Below, one piece after another: positions 13,478-26,160 of a DNA stretch of 64,000 nucleotides. The DNA is taken from assembly GCF_000002425.4 (NCBI RefSeq), contig NC_037275.1:6825777-6889776 (forward strand). Direction: 5' to 3'. The stretch is from Physcomitrium patens. Lineage: Eukaryota; Streptophyta; Bryopsida; Funariales; Funariaceae. The notes beneath the pieces were generated by a model. It was not told the origin of the DNA. It did not search any database and worked only from the letters and a program-made list of their open reading frames with translations. Made by a program: the position numbers and the translations under genes. Position 1 is the stretch's first letter. Each line of letters begins with the position of its first letter.

Positions 13478-16400
13478 CTACAGAATACCCTTTGACACGG
13501 GCTTCTTCTTTAAAAAATCATTGGATTCTGGGGACAAGTACTCCCACCATAAGCCTGCACATTCTTGACCTTTCGCTGGATCACCACAAATTGAAATAAT
13601 CTCGTCATTTTCTCCGCGGTGGCGCTTGCCCTTCCAAGGCTTATATTTTCCGTTGAAGTGGAGAATATTGGCTTCATCAGCAAACGGGGACATAAAAGGA
13701 ATTCTCTCAAATGTATAATTCCACCCCTTCTTGTAGTATATTCTCTCCATGTCACTCAGATTGGGTCGACCGAGACCTCGTACGTTCCATGTCTCATCCA
13801 GCACTTTGTGCTTTCCGTAAAGTGCAAGTAAGAAGGGTGGTTGTGACATTCCTGCCCTGCAAAGATGATGATATCAAAGCACCATGAGACGTCGCAAAAA
13901 ATGAAAATTGGACTCGAAAATGGGAGGTTAAGAGCCATAAAAAAAAAAATGGTACGAGAGCGTACTTGTACAATGCCTTCTTGTCAGCCTTTCGAAACTC
14001 ATCCATCCACCAAACAATAGCCTTGGTGATGTTCTGATCAATCCATTCTTTAGTATCAATGACAAGAACTCCACGGTTAAACACACAAGCTGATTTGTTG
14101 AAGGGTTCGTCTGGTAACCAACTTGGTCGATCTGGTCCCTGTCGCTTCTGAATCTCATCCAACTGAGCAAAATCGAAGTAAACCTGGAACCTCTGTGAAC
14201 AGTCTTCAATAGCCGCCACTGAATGACCTTCAAGATCTACATCATTCAGCACTTCCAAATTTCCCTGTAAAACAATCAAAGGCGTACTGCTGATGAGCTG
14301 AATGAATCTCTGACCAATGGCAAGACAAAAACTGCATATCACAGTTGCTCTGAGAAGTTTGAAAATTCTGCACAGGTGGAAACAGTGCATCACAAAATAA
14401 TAGAGAAAATCTCGGTAAAAGAAATATATATGAAATTCAAATGAGACAATTGAGAGAAACTACTATCCCACTTCAACAATTGACACCAAACCAAAGGAAA
14501 GCCAGAATAAAAAAGATCAAACTCAAATTACTGAAATAGCGTCCTCAAGAAATAATCACCTTCACTACAATATCAGAGTCCAGGTAGATGATGCGCCTTA
14601 TTTCGCTATACGTTTTAGGCAGGTAGAATGGCAGAAAATTGTAGGGACTCACGAGCTCCTTGCGAGCCCCGGTATCATTCCGGAACGTTATATGCTCTTC
14701 CACCTCGCGGATGTCGATATATTTTCTGTTCAGGACAAAAAGGAAGAACTCACAAGTTAAATCAGAAACGTATAGCAAAGAGGATTATAAAAATGACACG
14801 AAAAGTAAAGTGATTGAAATTGTACAGCATAGGCTGCAGAATTGAAGTAAACTACAGATACACGAAGCAGCATTTATGTATTCTCTTGTTAAACGTAATA
14901 TCCCAGCACTACAATCCCATTCGATTAACAGAAAAATGAAAACAATCCAACACCATAATTGATCGGGAAAAAACAAATTATGAGAAAAACTTACTCAGCC
15001 ATCTCAATTCTAGCCTTCGGAAGTAGGTGTTTTAGCCTTTTCGCCGCGTTCCTCTGATTATGCGGCATGACTAAATGGTAAAAAAGCCGTTCTGGATGTC
15101 TGCAGCCATAGAGATCATGATTAGAAAGGTAAACATTAAAATCAGTGCAAAGTTTCAAGACGTGTTAAGGATCGATTGGATGATACACGCCTCGTTATGT
15201 AACGTGGACTAACAATCTATCCAGCAATTTTACGGAAGATATTGCTGACACCTCAAAGGAGAGATAGTTAACAACCAAAGCATAATTGCATCGTAATGAC
15301 AGGAGGAAAGTGGACTACTTCAAGGAGAACGTGCTTGACGTTAGTCTATGAAAGTCATTTACGATCACTCGGTTTCTTTCACAGTGTTCAAGTCCAGATT
15401 TGGGCATGTAGAGATATAATAAAATAAGAAACAAAAAATAAATCACCGCTACGCTATTTTTTTTCAAAGCATAACATAATGGGGGTGAAAAGACAATCAG
15501 ACTAAAGACGTGACTGAGTAAAACATGATTCTCAACAATAAGACGACAGAACAATCTGTAGAACAGAGCGAATAAAAGAGGAACCAAGGAGGGGCTACTT
15601 TTTAATCAGTACTGACCTTGCGGATTAACTTAGGATGTGTCAAAAAAGGGCAAAGAATCAACACTCTTTTAGACTTTGATACACGAAGGGGACTGTAGGT
15701 GCAACAAGGAGCAAAAGAAAATCATTAAAATCATGGAATATCAATGGGTTAATACTAAAAGAACCAGTTCCAGGAATGGAATGATCTAATAATTCACGAA
15801 GACAAGAAGGTTCCATGTAAAACGAAGGACTTACGGGCAATTTGCCATGCTGGAGTTGATCAATACTGCGAGAGGTCGAAGATCAGCTTCATCGGTGCAG
15901 ACGAAAACATGTATATCTTCCAATGTCGAAGCCTCGACGGTCTCGTCCCCCTTGTTTGAAGAGTCGATGTTCTCATCCTCGGACTCTGTGCTTCGAATCG
16001 GATCTAGAACAGTCTGAAATCCCTCTTCAAACGCTTTACGATTGTCCTGGAGCTGATTGTGTTTCCATGAGTGGAAAGAAGCCATCACATTGGGAAAAGC
16101 CCACTGCTACAAGAACGAGAAGATGTTCGGAAGTCAATAGGATGTGAACTCAGGACGAGATAATTTGAGCTACAAATAGAATCCAACACTTTCACATAAT
16201 CTTCATGAATCGTAAAATTTCTGAACAGAAGAATCTTCTCAAAACAGGAACAGAAACTAGATAATAAAAACCGCTAATAAGACATACTAATTAAATCAAG
16301 TTAAGTGGTGGATAGAGGCAAATATGACACTTATCATGATAAGCAATGTCTTTTAGAAAAAGGAAACTTCCAAAAAGGAGATAGAATTACAACCAAACGA

Positions 16401-17797
16401 ATTGCTGAGAGCAAGTCACAACACTGATGAATCTTGTAAGATTTGACTACTTGCAGCATTGACACCAAAGACTGCGTCAAATACGGCGAGTGACTCTCAA
16501 ATCGTTGACCTGTGGACAAAGGAATAGCTATTACCTAACCAGCGAGGATTTTCCGTTTCAAAAGATACAACATACGGCCTGATAGTGAGAACGTAACCTT
16601 GAAACTAAACCATGACTTGTCAGCTCAAACATCCACATGAGCCACTCATTATAATTGAGCTTCAATGACGATGTCTCGTCAGGGCCTTGACCTCGTCCAC
16701 CGCCTTCACTCAACTACCTCAAGAAGATCTACTTGGCACAAACCACCGCCAACAGACTACGTTCACCTTCCGAATCCGCAATTACGTCATTTCCAAAGTA
16801 ACCTAGGATCACAATGACAAGGATTCTAACCTAAAACGATGCCCTGTGCACCTCATTGTCGAACATCAACGCACGTAAGAATCTAACGTAAACACCTCCC
16901 AGATTCTGGCTACCAGTAGATACAGCAACCTAAACTTAAAAAGTCAAGCGTGCCTGCGCATGGGCACCCAATTCAGTCTTGCACATCCATGTCACAAACA
17001 ATTTCTCTACTTTCAAGAACGGGTTGGGTGATAATCTTCACTGCAAGTGAGCTAAATATGCTTCAGAGCTGCAGCAGATTGCACGAACATTTCTTAACCT
17101 AGTACCCCACCGACTTTGAATGGTAGCAGCAGAAAGCGAGTACAGAAGGAAATCACAGGGAAAGCATTGCCAGCAGCTCTAACTCCGAATTTCTCGCACA
17201 CTAACTTTCATTCACAGAAGCTAGTTACTTATGAAACATAATATGCAAAACAGCGACTGCCCCAAAGAAGTGAACGAAAATGTCGTATGACCTACAATTC
17301 AACTATTACGCTCCCAAATGCGTTTCGAAGATTCACTGTCACTTGGTAAATATATTTACACTCGATGCATTTTAAATTAATTTTGCCCTAACGTGCTTCG
17401 ACTTCGTATCGCGCACAAGTTCAGGCATATGAAATTGGATATGAGTCTGCCCCAAGGATAACATGTGAGCAGGTAGGAATAGAGCTAGGGTTGACAATTG
17501 AGTATCTACCTTGTCCTGGGGATCCCAGCTTTTAAAAGGGTCCGCCCAGTTGGTGTATTTGGTAGGAGGCAGGAGCCGCATGCCCATGACGCCCATAACC
17601 AAAACACATGCGAACAAAGAGAGAAGCGGCCATGCCCGGGGAGAAACAGGAGCTCTTTCACGACCTGCACTCACAGAGTTCGTGGAGTCTCTTTGGAACC
17701 TAGGCAGCGGCCGTCTGATGGTCTCCGTTTCCTTCATTTCCCCCCTCTCAGTCTTATCCTCATGCAATTGCTTCTTGGCTTCGGATCGCAGACTCAT
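13478..17797 (-). CDS. GT8 family glycosyltransferase, type II Golgi membrane protein
   Basis: Six exons, in transcript order 17,797-17,510, 16,106-15,835, 15,099-14,995, 14,725-14,560, 14,264-13,966 and 13,856-13,478, join in consistent phase to 502 residues. A basic cytosolic tail is followed by one membrane segment at about residues 55-74, as in Golgi type II enzymes. The catalytic domain begins near residue 150. It shows the metal and nucleotide-sugar binding DSD at 271-273 (in YLDSDIVV), a FNRGVLVID-type block, and the C-terminal HFNGKYKPW motif (443-451) of retaining GT8 enzymes. The layout from PYNFLPFYLP to the KPW motif recalls animal GLT8D1/2 at least as much as plant GAUT or GATL proteins. 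Donor and acceptor sugars cannot be told. Exon 1 starts at the first ATG after an in-frame stop. The first intron (1.4 kb) could hide an extra exon, but none fits the phase. Confidence 0.92.
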
Positions 17798-19460
17798 GAG
17801 GCTCCGCTCAACGAGGCACAGTTGTGCACAAGGCGGAGGCAGCCTCAATTAGTTGATGCGACAGTGGCATTACAGCCCTCTCGAGCTCCAGATCTGGTCT
17901 CCCTCCATGGGTTGCTAGATCTCTGGCCTGTTATTAAACTCCATCCCGAGTTAGAAATGAAGGATTCCTGACGTCTGTGTGCTGATAACCCTCTCCTCCA
18001 CCGTTCGCCAGAGGGATCTCAACGACAATAATCAACCAGGAATGGTCTTGTGCAGACCCAGTACTAGTCTCTCATTCTGTGATCCCCCGAACTGTCTTAT
18101 ACTCCCTTCTCCCACAATGTACCCCCAAAAACCAGATCCCATAAAACTAACTGCTGCCAAGAATCTACACCCCCCACTCCCAAGCTGAACCCCCCTCTCG
18201 CTCGCCTCTAAAACACCATCGTTTCAAGCGAGATCTGCACACCTCAATCCAAATCACACCTCACTCCAACTGAGCTTGCCATACCTCAAAAACTCCCACA
18301 GATCTCCCCCCCTTAGTCCTACTCTTGCAGTTCATCTCACTTTCCAAAAAATCTACACTACACCCATAAACCTACATCCCCACTTGTAACCCACGTAGAA
18401 GAAACCCACCAAACATTCCACAAAACGTCAAAAAACACAGAGGGTAAAATATAACAACAGCGACCAGAAACCAACCTGGAATCGTATACTCTTCTTCTTC
18501 CTCCTCCTCCTCCTTCTCTTCCTATTCCTCCTCTTGAAACACGCACAGAAATAGAACAGACCACAGGGAAACCAGAACTCGAGCGCAAAATGGCCCAGAT
18601 CCTAGAGCACAGAAGCAATGCGAGAGATGGATAAAGTGCAAGCGAGAACGAGAACCGCATCTAACAGCACCTGAAGCCTCCACAAACACCTGAGGGATCC
18701 TCCACACACACGCAGCCGTTTACAACAGTAAAACAACCGCAAGTCGCAGACAATGCTCGGAAAAAGCTCACAATCAACTATGGGAACAGTATGCCAGCGC
18801 AAGACGGCCCCTCCCTCCCCCCCTTCCCTCAGGCAGCGAGACGATCCCCCCCCCCCTCCACAGGCATGGGGCACAGGACGAAGTCCGCCGGGCGCCCTAT
18901 AACCGCGCCTCCGCTTGAATCGATCCGACGACCTTGACGAACAGCTCGGTCATTCGTCACCTCCATCCGTTCTTTCGACGGAAAACCTTTGGTCGGTGTA
19001 AGTGACTCGTGAGGTTTCGTTCGTCCAGTGGGGGTCTGGATCCCGACCCCTCCTAAATCCGAGGTGGCACTTGCGGCGAAGGGGAGCCCGCGCGCGGCCG
19101 TCGACGGAAATCATTGAGCTGTAGCGGTCTCGTGACCAGCAATCATTCTGAAGCGTGTTGGCTTTTGTTTGAGCTCAAGGGCTGCTGCGTTGCAAAGGCT
19201 TGGCTCAAAGCCGCTTGCGCGCGGTCCAATTCGCTTTCCTCCTGCTCGAGCGAGTGAGCGAGCGAGCTCGCATCTGATTCCTTGGTGCTCCATGCCGCTG
19301 CGCATCATCTCGTATTGGCGTCTTGTGAGATCGACTCGTGTGAGTTTGTGTGTGCGCGCCTTCTTTTGTGGCTCTTTCGAGGCAGTTTGTGAGCAGCGAC
19401 ATAAAATTGATGCGCCTTCCTCAGATCCTGTGTGTGTGGCACCTTTCGGCTAGTAGCTAG
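17798..19460 (-). promoter_or_regulatory. Leader and promoter region of the GT8 gene
   Basis: GC-richer DNA directly upstream of the GT8 start codon. On the minus strand it contains purine repeats of GGA/GAA type (about 18,484-18,540), common in plant 5' leaders, and a C11 run at 18,846-18,856. The 18,880-19,280 part is CpG-rich with several CGCGCG and GTCGAC patches and looks like a core promoter, possibly bidirectional. Open frames here are unsupported. Confidence 0.5.
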
Positions 19461-20982
19461 CTACACTGAATGATTTTCAAGGATAGTGACCACTCCCTGT
19501 CACCGTCAGTTAGAATGTGGGCGTCGCTGCACGCCTTTTTCAATACATGCTCACGCATCGCATGCACCTCCTTAGCTCCGCATTCAATGAGGCTGTGATT
19601 GACAAGCCTTGGGGGAGCTAGCCTAGCTGTTTGATGGCACTTAGAATTGCTACCGAGCGGGAGTTGATCGTATTTGGAATTTGCGTCGTGCTCGAGGCTC
19701 TTTTGTATGAAGCACCAGCTGCTCATATGTGTTTTGCTTTTGTGTATTTGTTTTCTTTTTCGATGTCCTCGACTCCAGAAGGCCGCTCACTAGTAACTTT
19801 TTTTCACTTCAACGTCTCCTTTAATCGCCTTCATCGCCAGAGACCTGTCTTAAGAGCGTGAAAGACTTGGACATTGAATGCGGTGACTTGTGTTTACTGA
19901 CTTTATCACAAAACTATTGTTGAACAGTGCCTAGTTGACAATGTTAATCAAAGGTCTACCTTACATTAAAATTATATAAATATATAAGTGTAAGGCTTCT
20001 TGGATCACTTTTGCTTGGTGTTGGAAGTAGTGCAAACAGTCATCGAAATCCAATAATAAGATTTCATCATGTGTATACAGCTATATATATATATATATAT
20101 TGGTTGGTAGAGATAGCCTTCGTACATCACTATCCAAAACTTTGTGAGAAACTAAATTCAAAATCACGTGCTATTTTAGTGATCGGAAAAAATATCAGTC
20201 AAGAAATGAGCAAGAGAATGTCAATTGGTTAGATTCACATTTAGTAAGTCCAATGGTGACGTGAAGGTCTTCGCAAGCCCATCCACTGTGCAACTTCAAA
20301 CATTTGGGGTCATCAATTTTGGCTGTGACCATGAAATCATTCTGTTTGGATTTGCAATTAAAAGTCAATATCTCTCTTATAAGATGTCTATTTTTATTTT
20401 TATTTTTTTTTGTGTTTCAAATTATATGTTTCAATATTATTTTTTAGAATTAAAAATATTGTATAAAATATGGTGACACACATATGTTTTGTTAGTCTTT
20501 ACACACAAACTATTATGGACTTCGACTTTCGGATTTTGTTGGGTTTTATTTTTTTTGAAATATAATTGGTAAGAGATTCTATTTACATCTGAGGTCTTGT
20601 GATGACTATATTTTACTTCGAGACCCAAGTACACTGAGTTGTTTCACCACTTCACCATTTCTGATAATCCTGGGGTTCTATTTGGCTTAACATGATAAAT
20701 GCCAAGTAATAAACTACTTTTCATGTGGTTTTTTTTCACATAATCTGACAAATATTTTTTATTTAACACTAACATGTATATATATACATATTCATATTTT
20801 TTTGGAATTATTTAAATATACTTTCAAAGTCTTAATTTTTAAAAATGAATAGATATTACTTCATCTTTTGTAATTATTATATAGATATGCAAATGCTAAT
20901 GAAATTTGCACTAGCTACATTCTAATCAAACATAAAAATAACATATTTTTCTAAAAAGAATGGCACTTCTAGAGGCATTGTT

Positions 20983-21023
<41 letters not shown>
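20983..21023. repeat. Compound (TA)n(TG)n microsatellite
   Basis: A short TA run passes directly into about 15 TG units. The same TA-then-TG arrangement occurs at 50,722-50,767. Confidence 0.9.
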
Positions 21024-21025
<2 letters not shown>

Positions 21026-21731
21026 GTTTTGGTTATTCTAAAAGGAAAGAAAATAATGGTATAAATATATATATAGAGAGAGACCAAAGTGCCACATGTT
21101 GTAATTGTTGATTTACATTTCAATTTATGAAATTAAAGTATTGTTAACTTCTTCAAAACTAAGATATATGACATTTAACAAAAAATCAGTATTTAAAATA
21201 TAATAATCTATGATAAAAACTTTTATTAGAATTAAGAAGGTCTAAAATAAATAAATAAAACACATATCTTTTTGAATGTGTTGGAATATATAATCATGGA
21301 TTTCTTAAAGGGGAAAGAAGAAATCTAAAATAACAAGTTAAAATTTAAAAATTTGACTTCAACCTGTATTCATAAAAGCATTAAATTCTAGATATGGAAA
21401 AATTCTGGAAAGTCTATTACATTTTTAAGCATCTTACATATTTGTTTCACTCAAAGCTAACACATTTTTCAAAATAAAAGAACCCCTTGCCATTAATAAA
21501 AAATCATAAAAAAGAGTTGAATCAACAGTGATAAAGAATGAAGTTAAGACTAACTGATAGTTTAAATCATCTAATTTTGCCAAGTGTAATAAGTTAAACA
21601 AAATGAACACTTTTCAGTTTTCATACTTAAATTGAGATTTAAACTGATTATACATGAAGCCCCTCCCCTCTCCCCCCCTACACCCTTCTTCTATTTAAAA
21701 ATAAAACAAAAATAGAATCTAAATTTAAGTG

Positions 21732-21755
21732 TATATATATATATATATATATATA
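21732..21755. repeat. (TA)n microsatellite
   Basis: About 12 uninterrupted TA units. It is one of many TA runs in the AT-rich parts of this window. Confidence 0.9.
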
Positions 21756-21884
21756 CTTCCAAGTATTTGTGCAAGTTGTTTCCTATCTTGACTTTCCATG
21801 CCATGCACAACAATTTGTTGAAACCTTAACAACCACTCAAGAATTTCTCAGAAAGCCCTGCACTACTTTACAACTTAAAACAAT

Positions 21885-21912
<28 letters not shown>
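21885..21912. repeat. Poly(A) run of 28
   Basis: An uninterrupted A run. It could be a simple-sequence expansion or the 3' end of an old retroposed copy, but no retrogene or LINE was recognised upstream. Confidence 0.85.
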
Positions 21913-21916
<4 letters not shown>

Positions 21917-22308
21917 AATCATCAAATTCCAGATATATTTCCACAAAATGATTCAAGAATGAATGCTCACACAAAACCTGGTTGATGCTTGTGATTCCCA
22001 AGCCCAATTATAAAATAGCCAATAAGAAATTCCATCTGAGCAAATAGGTGCCACAAACCCATCAGGTTGTTTTCATGCAATAGGAACCTATTTTGCACTT
22101 GGTGGGTTGTTTCAAACTATCCAGTCATTTTTTAGTGTACATGAACAGTTAGAAGTCAATATTTATCTACAGTGTGAAATCGTTTGCCTAAAGTTGTACG
22201 AGCATATTCTGATATCCTCTCATAGCATTTAAAATACAGTAAAAACATAATGATACAATTTTGATACCAATGACTGTCCATGGACATTCTATGCACTCTG
22301 TGTAGAAG

Positions 22309-22341
22309 TTATCACAATGTTATCACAATGTTATCACAATG
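22309..22341. repeat. Three tandem copies of an 11-bp unit
   Basis: The unit TTATCACAATG occurs three times head to tail without a mismatch. It lies about 1.5 kb beyond the stop codon of the DUF1499 gene. Each unit carries a TTATC (GATAA) core, but a regulatory role is only a guess. Confidence 0.9.
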
Positions 22342-22599
22342 TTGGGTTATGGAATGTAGTGTATAACTGCATGATCCTTAGAAATGGTTGTAACAATTAC
22401 ACCAGAAGATTCATATTATAATAGAAGGAATAGGAAGGAAAAAAGGAATCTCATGATCAGAACGTGCACAGAAGTGGTAATAAACTGCAAGTTTATCATG
22501 CAGAACATAAAAGAGAAAGACAAAAGGCTACTTTGGTATTTTGAATCGATCGTAAAAATGTGCTCATGCCAAACTTTTTAAAAAATAAAAAGAAAATAA

Positions 22600-23881
22600 A
22601 AGAAATGAAAACCTTCCACGATTAGGACTTACTTGAATATTCTATGTGGCCACATCTTGCGGTTTTTTTTTCAACTGCTCCTGCCTTTTTGAAGACATAA
22701 CTGTCAGGTGTACAGACAATAATATAGATCTTCTTTACAGCAAAAGTGACAAAACTATTGATGCCACTACAACAGAGAAAAAACACTTCAAGTTCTCACA
22801 GATGTTCTGAAAGATGTCGAAGAAAAAGGTACCTGCAATTATCAGATCAACTCAATAAGAAAGCGAAATATGGGTACTTCCTGGAAGCACTTCGAATGGA
22901 CTGAAGGTGATAATTACAAAAAATTGGTGTACAATAAAATTTTAGTGAACAACGCAACTCCATGATTGCATTGATTAGTTGGGGACACGCATGGAAAGTT
23001 AGTCGCGAAGCGCTTTAATCTCTGTTCAACTTTGTCCAACATGAAACTCCATCCAACAGGAAATTTTCATAGATGTGCTCTAGGAGGGTAGAAAGATAAA
23101 ACCTGGCCCTATCATTACCGCTAGGCAAGGCTCTTGATAAATCCAACTCGAGAATGATGTGACTTGAAGAATCCTGCTCGGCCTTAAAGTTGGTAAACTG
23201 GATGCACCACTGCTCAAGTCTTTGTAACAGCCGAATGTAAACTTCGTGTATGGGACAAGTTCACTTTGAGAACATCACTCTTGGTTGTCAACGTCAAATA
23301 ACGCAATGCAGTAGAGTTCTCACTATAGAGATCCAACGTGTCTTAGTTTTGACTCTTGACATGACAATCTCTTCGAACCTCTATTCTAATACAGTAGTTT
23401 TAGACATCAAGCCAATTGCAAGAAATTGATGAATATCAGAAAATACAGGGCAAAAACTTGCCTACATTGTACGTCAGGACAAATCAGAAATAACGATAAA
23501 CCCGCGAAGGATCTACTTCTCTTGGCATTCAACATCTAAGTTCCTCGGAAATCAGACTCATGATCACTAATGACCTGTAACGAGAAGGATAAAGAAAAGA
23601 AAGAAAAAAAATCACAGTATCAATTTGCAAGTTAATGACGATGACCCTGCCAGACACAGGGTGTATTTTTGTTATTTTCATCAGAATCAAGGATTTTTAG
23701 GTATCCCCAGAAAAGATTACAATCCAGCAAGAGATGCACAGATAATCTCCAGGGGTGAATGTATACAAATTAAAGAGTTGGAGTCTTGCAGTCGATATGT
23801 GAAGAGATCGAGTGTGCATATTGATATGCTGGCATTCCAGGGTAACTGGAAATTCTGAGACTGAAGAGCGAGCTGATCCAA
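22600..23881 (-). other. Region downstream of the DUF1499 gene
   Basis: Composition is closer to genic DNA than the flanking AT-rich block, but no exon continuing the DUF1499 protein or another gene was found. It probably includes the 3' untranslated region of the minus-strand gene. Open frames near 23,625-23,903 have no similarity support. Confidence 0.45.
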
Positions 23882-26160
23882 TCAGAATCCAATAGATTCC
23901 CATCCATAGCGCTCCAGAGCTTGACGCAGAGCCTGTTGTTCCTCACGTTTACATGTCAGTATTCACAACACAAATACCTTAGTCAATTCAAGATTGCAAA
24001 CGGACTGTTAATCAAGACAGCAAACAGGAAACGCCGAGGCTAGTTCATATGTTTGATGCTTTCTAACATACGATATCATAGAGAAGAAAGCTATTAATGG
24101 GGATTACACAAAGAAACGTAACGGTCGACGAGATATCAACGGCCTCCAAATATTAAGGATTATGATGCTGACTCCTTGCATGTCCACTGCTTTAATGCGA
24201 TCCATGTATATGTGTATTAAGCCTACCTTAATTCGCTTGCGGTTGAAGCCAAAGTCTATGGCATCTCTCCGAGATGCAGATCGATACTCTACCAACGACC
24301 GATTGCCAGGAGGAAACCAAAATTCGACATCGTCCACAAACTGCAGAATACCATAATACTGTCAACTCATGTCCCTTCTGAAAGCCAATAACTGAAAACG
24401 AATTAAAACTTAAAACGTAGAATCAACCTTGTGGACCTATCAGCTGGTTGATGTCATTCTACTGGCAACAACTAGTAGAGTGCACACGCAGAAACAAATT
24501 TACATTAACATGAAGGGTAAATCCTCGTCGACTAGAAGGAAACTAATGCACTTACGCCAACAAGAGGGCTTGAGTACTCGACATAAACGTAATCATCAGT
24601 CTGCTTAACGATTCGAGGCGTGAAGTTGTCCGGCTTTGTTGACTTGATCTGTGAACGTTAGAATGAGAACATTGAAATTACGAATCTGACGAAGTTTACA
24701 AGCCTTTTGCATCAATTGATGCAGATCGCATGCAAAATAACTTCACATCGGAATTATTTCTACATCATAACTACCTCCTTGGTACAGAAAAGCACAAAAA
24801 AAACAAGTGAAACTAAGGCTCACAGCATCAATGAGCTCCGCCATAGCTTTTTCTTTAGAAGCAGGGTTCTTCCGACCACGGCCATCTGGAGGATTGTACG
24901 TCCTTAAGACATACAATAAAGGCAAATTTAACGAAACTCTTAAAGCAAGTGGCACCCCAACAGCTACGCAGATTGGAGAACAAATATCATAACTCATTGA
25001 TATCATGAGATGGACATTTGACATGCGCAAATCTACAGAGTACATTGAATATGACTCGACATCAACTGCGGACCAAATTGATAATACTGAGGGTACTAGT
25101 GGAAGGCAAGCAGGGCGGATAACATTTGCCAGCCTTAAAGAACGAAAAGGTTGGATGGATGGCGGAGACGATACCATGGAGGAACATAATGGGTGGGGTC
25201 GTTCAGCTCCTCTGAGGTGGAGATACAACCAGGAGTTGGTGGGCACAGTGCAAGAGACGGTGGGTTCGACTGTACACCTAGGTAGTCTGGTCTTTCGCCG
25301 CTGCATATACATCATGCATAGTAAGTGCCAAGCAGGAACAGAATGACTGAAAATGACTGGGAGATTTGCAAGCTTGTACACAGAAAAGAGAGGTAGAAGA
25401 CAAGAAGGGTTTGAAGCCAAGTACGCGAAGTTGAAGAAGGCCAACATCAGCGCGGAACCACTAGATCTCAAAATTGTTTCTCTGCAAACAAGCATATTCT
25501 GTTAACCAGGGATTCAGCACGCTATAATTTCGAAGAGTTCAGGTCCTTGTAAATCATTTCATAAAGCCAGCTACATTTCAACCGGGATGGACTTGGTAAG
25601 TACTTCGCTTAACTTGTAAATGCCACAGCAGTCACAATTCGACCAGAGAGATAAGATGAAATACGACGTACGAGACCATACCTTCGTGATATCTTTGCAG
25701 CCACAGCCTCTTTCCGTATTTGCCCTGATACCTGTTCATCTTCTTTTTGTTGACATACGATAATACCAGGAGAAGCATTGGAAACCTCAGAAATAGAAAC
25801 CTTATCCTGAAGTGCGGATGGTATGTGGAGTCTGCGTAAGAAGTCAGACAGATATAATCAAGATCATAGCACATAATCTAGAAATCACACATCGACAGCA
25901 TTGCTGGTAATGCCATGGCAGTCACATCCTCACGATAGTTCAAAAACAAATTCAACTTTTACATAGAAAGGTCAATTGATACATCAACAGAGCAATGGAT
26001 TAATCGACATACAATTGATATGGAATAGGGTTTGCACAGAAGCCCTTCTGACAAGCACTTACTTGGAACCAGTGAAGGACGAAGCAAGAACCAAGATGGG
26101 AGGCATGTTTCTTCTCCGTATTAGTCCCCAATCTTCAGCCAAATTGCATCGCCAATCCAT
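23882..26160 (-). CDS. DUF1499 protein with chloroplast and thylakoid (Tat) targeting
   Basis: Eight exons, in transcript order 26,160-26,063, 25,831-25,682, 25,481-25,380, 25,300-25,175, 24,902-24,824, 24,648-24,556, 24,340-24,227 and 23,932-23,882, join in phase to 270 residues. The N-terminal 80 or so residues look like a plastid transit region. Arg82-Arg83 followed by ETILR and a hydrophobic stretch (about 93-105) resemble a twin-arginine thylakoid signal. The DUF1499 domain follows, with CPPTPGCIST (136-145), PPWTYNPPDG, and the hallmark VDDVEFWFPPG block (218-228), then NRSLVEYRSASR and a C-terminal helix. DUF1499 has no established enzymatic role; plant members are predicted plastid proteins. 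The start is the first ATG after an in-frame stop. The exon 3 to exon 4 junction (a 79-bp intron with a GTACAAG donor) is the least certain. Most of the open frame at 25,495-24,743 is intron read-through. Confidence 0.91.

Larger units (their letters stand above)
19460..22600. other. AT-rich intergenic DNA with simple repeats
   Basis: No coding exon was recognised. It holds (TA)n at 20,082-20,101, a TA/TG compound microsatellite at 20,983-21,023, (TA)n at 21,732-21,755, an A28 run at 21,885-21,912 and a three-copy 11-bp tandem repeat at 22,309-22,341. A transcribed non-coding RNA cannot be excluded. Confidence 0.55.

Noticed and set aside
16334-16519. Possible extra exon in the first intron of the GT8 gene
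   Set aside because: It has a fair acceptor and donor, but its open frame needs a phase that does not match the phase-0 exons on both sides.
19631-19861. Plus-strand open frame of 76 residues between the GT8 and DUF1499 genes
   Set aside because: No domain, no splice-supported neighbours and no codon texture distinct from the flanks.
24743-25495. Open frame of 250 residues on the minus strand
   Set aside because: It runs through introns of the DUF1499 gene. Only its first part and its end coincide with exons; the CPPTPGC exon uses another frame, and splice phases confirm the spliced model.
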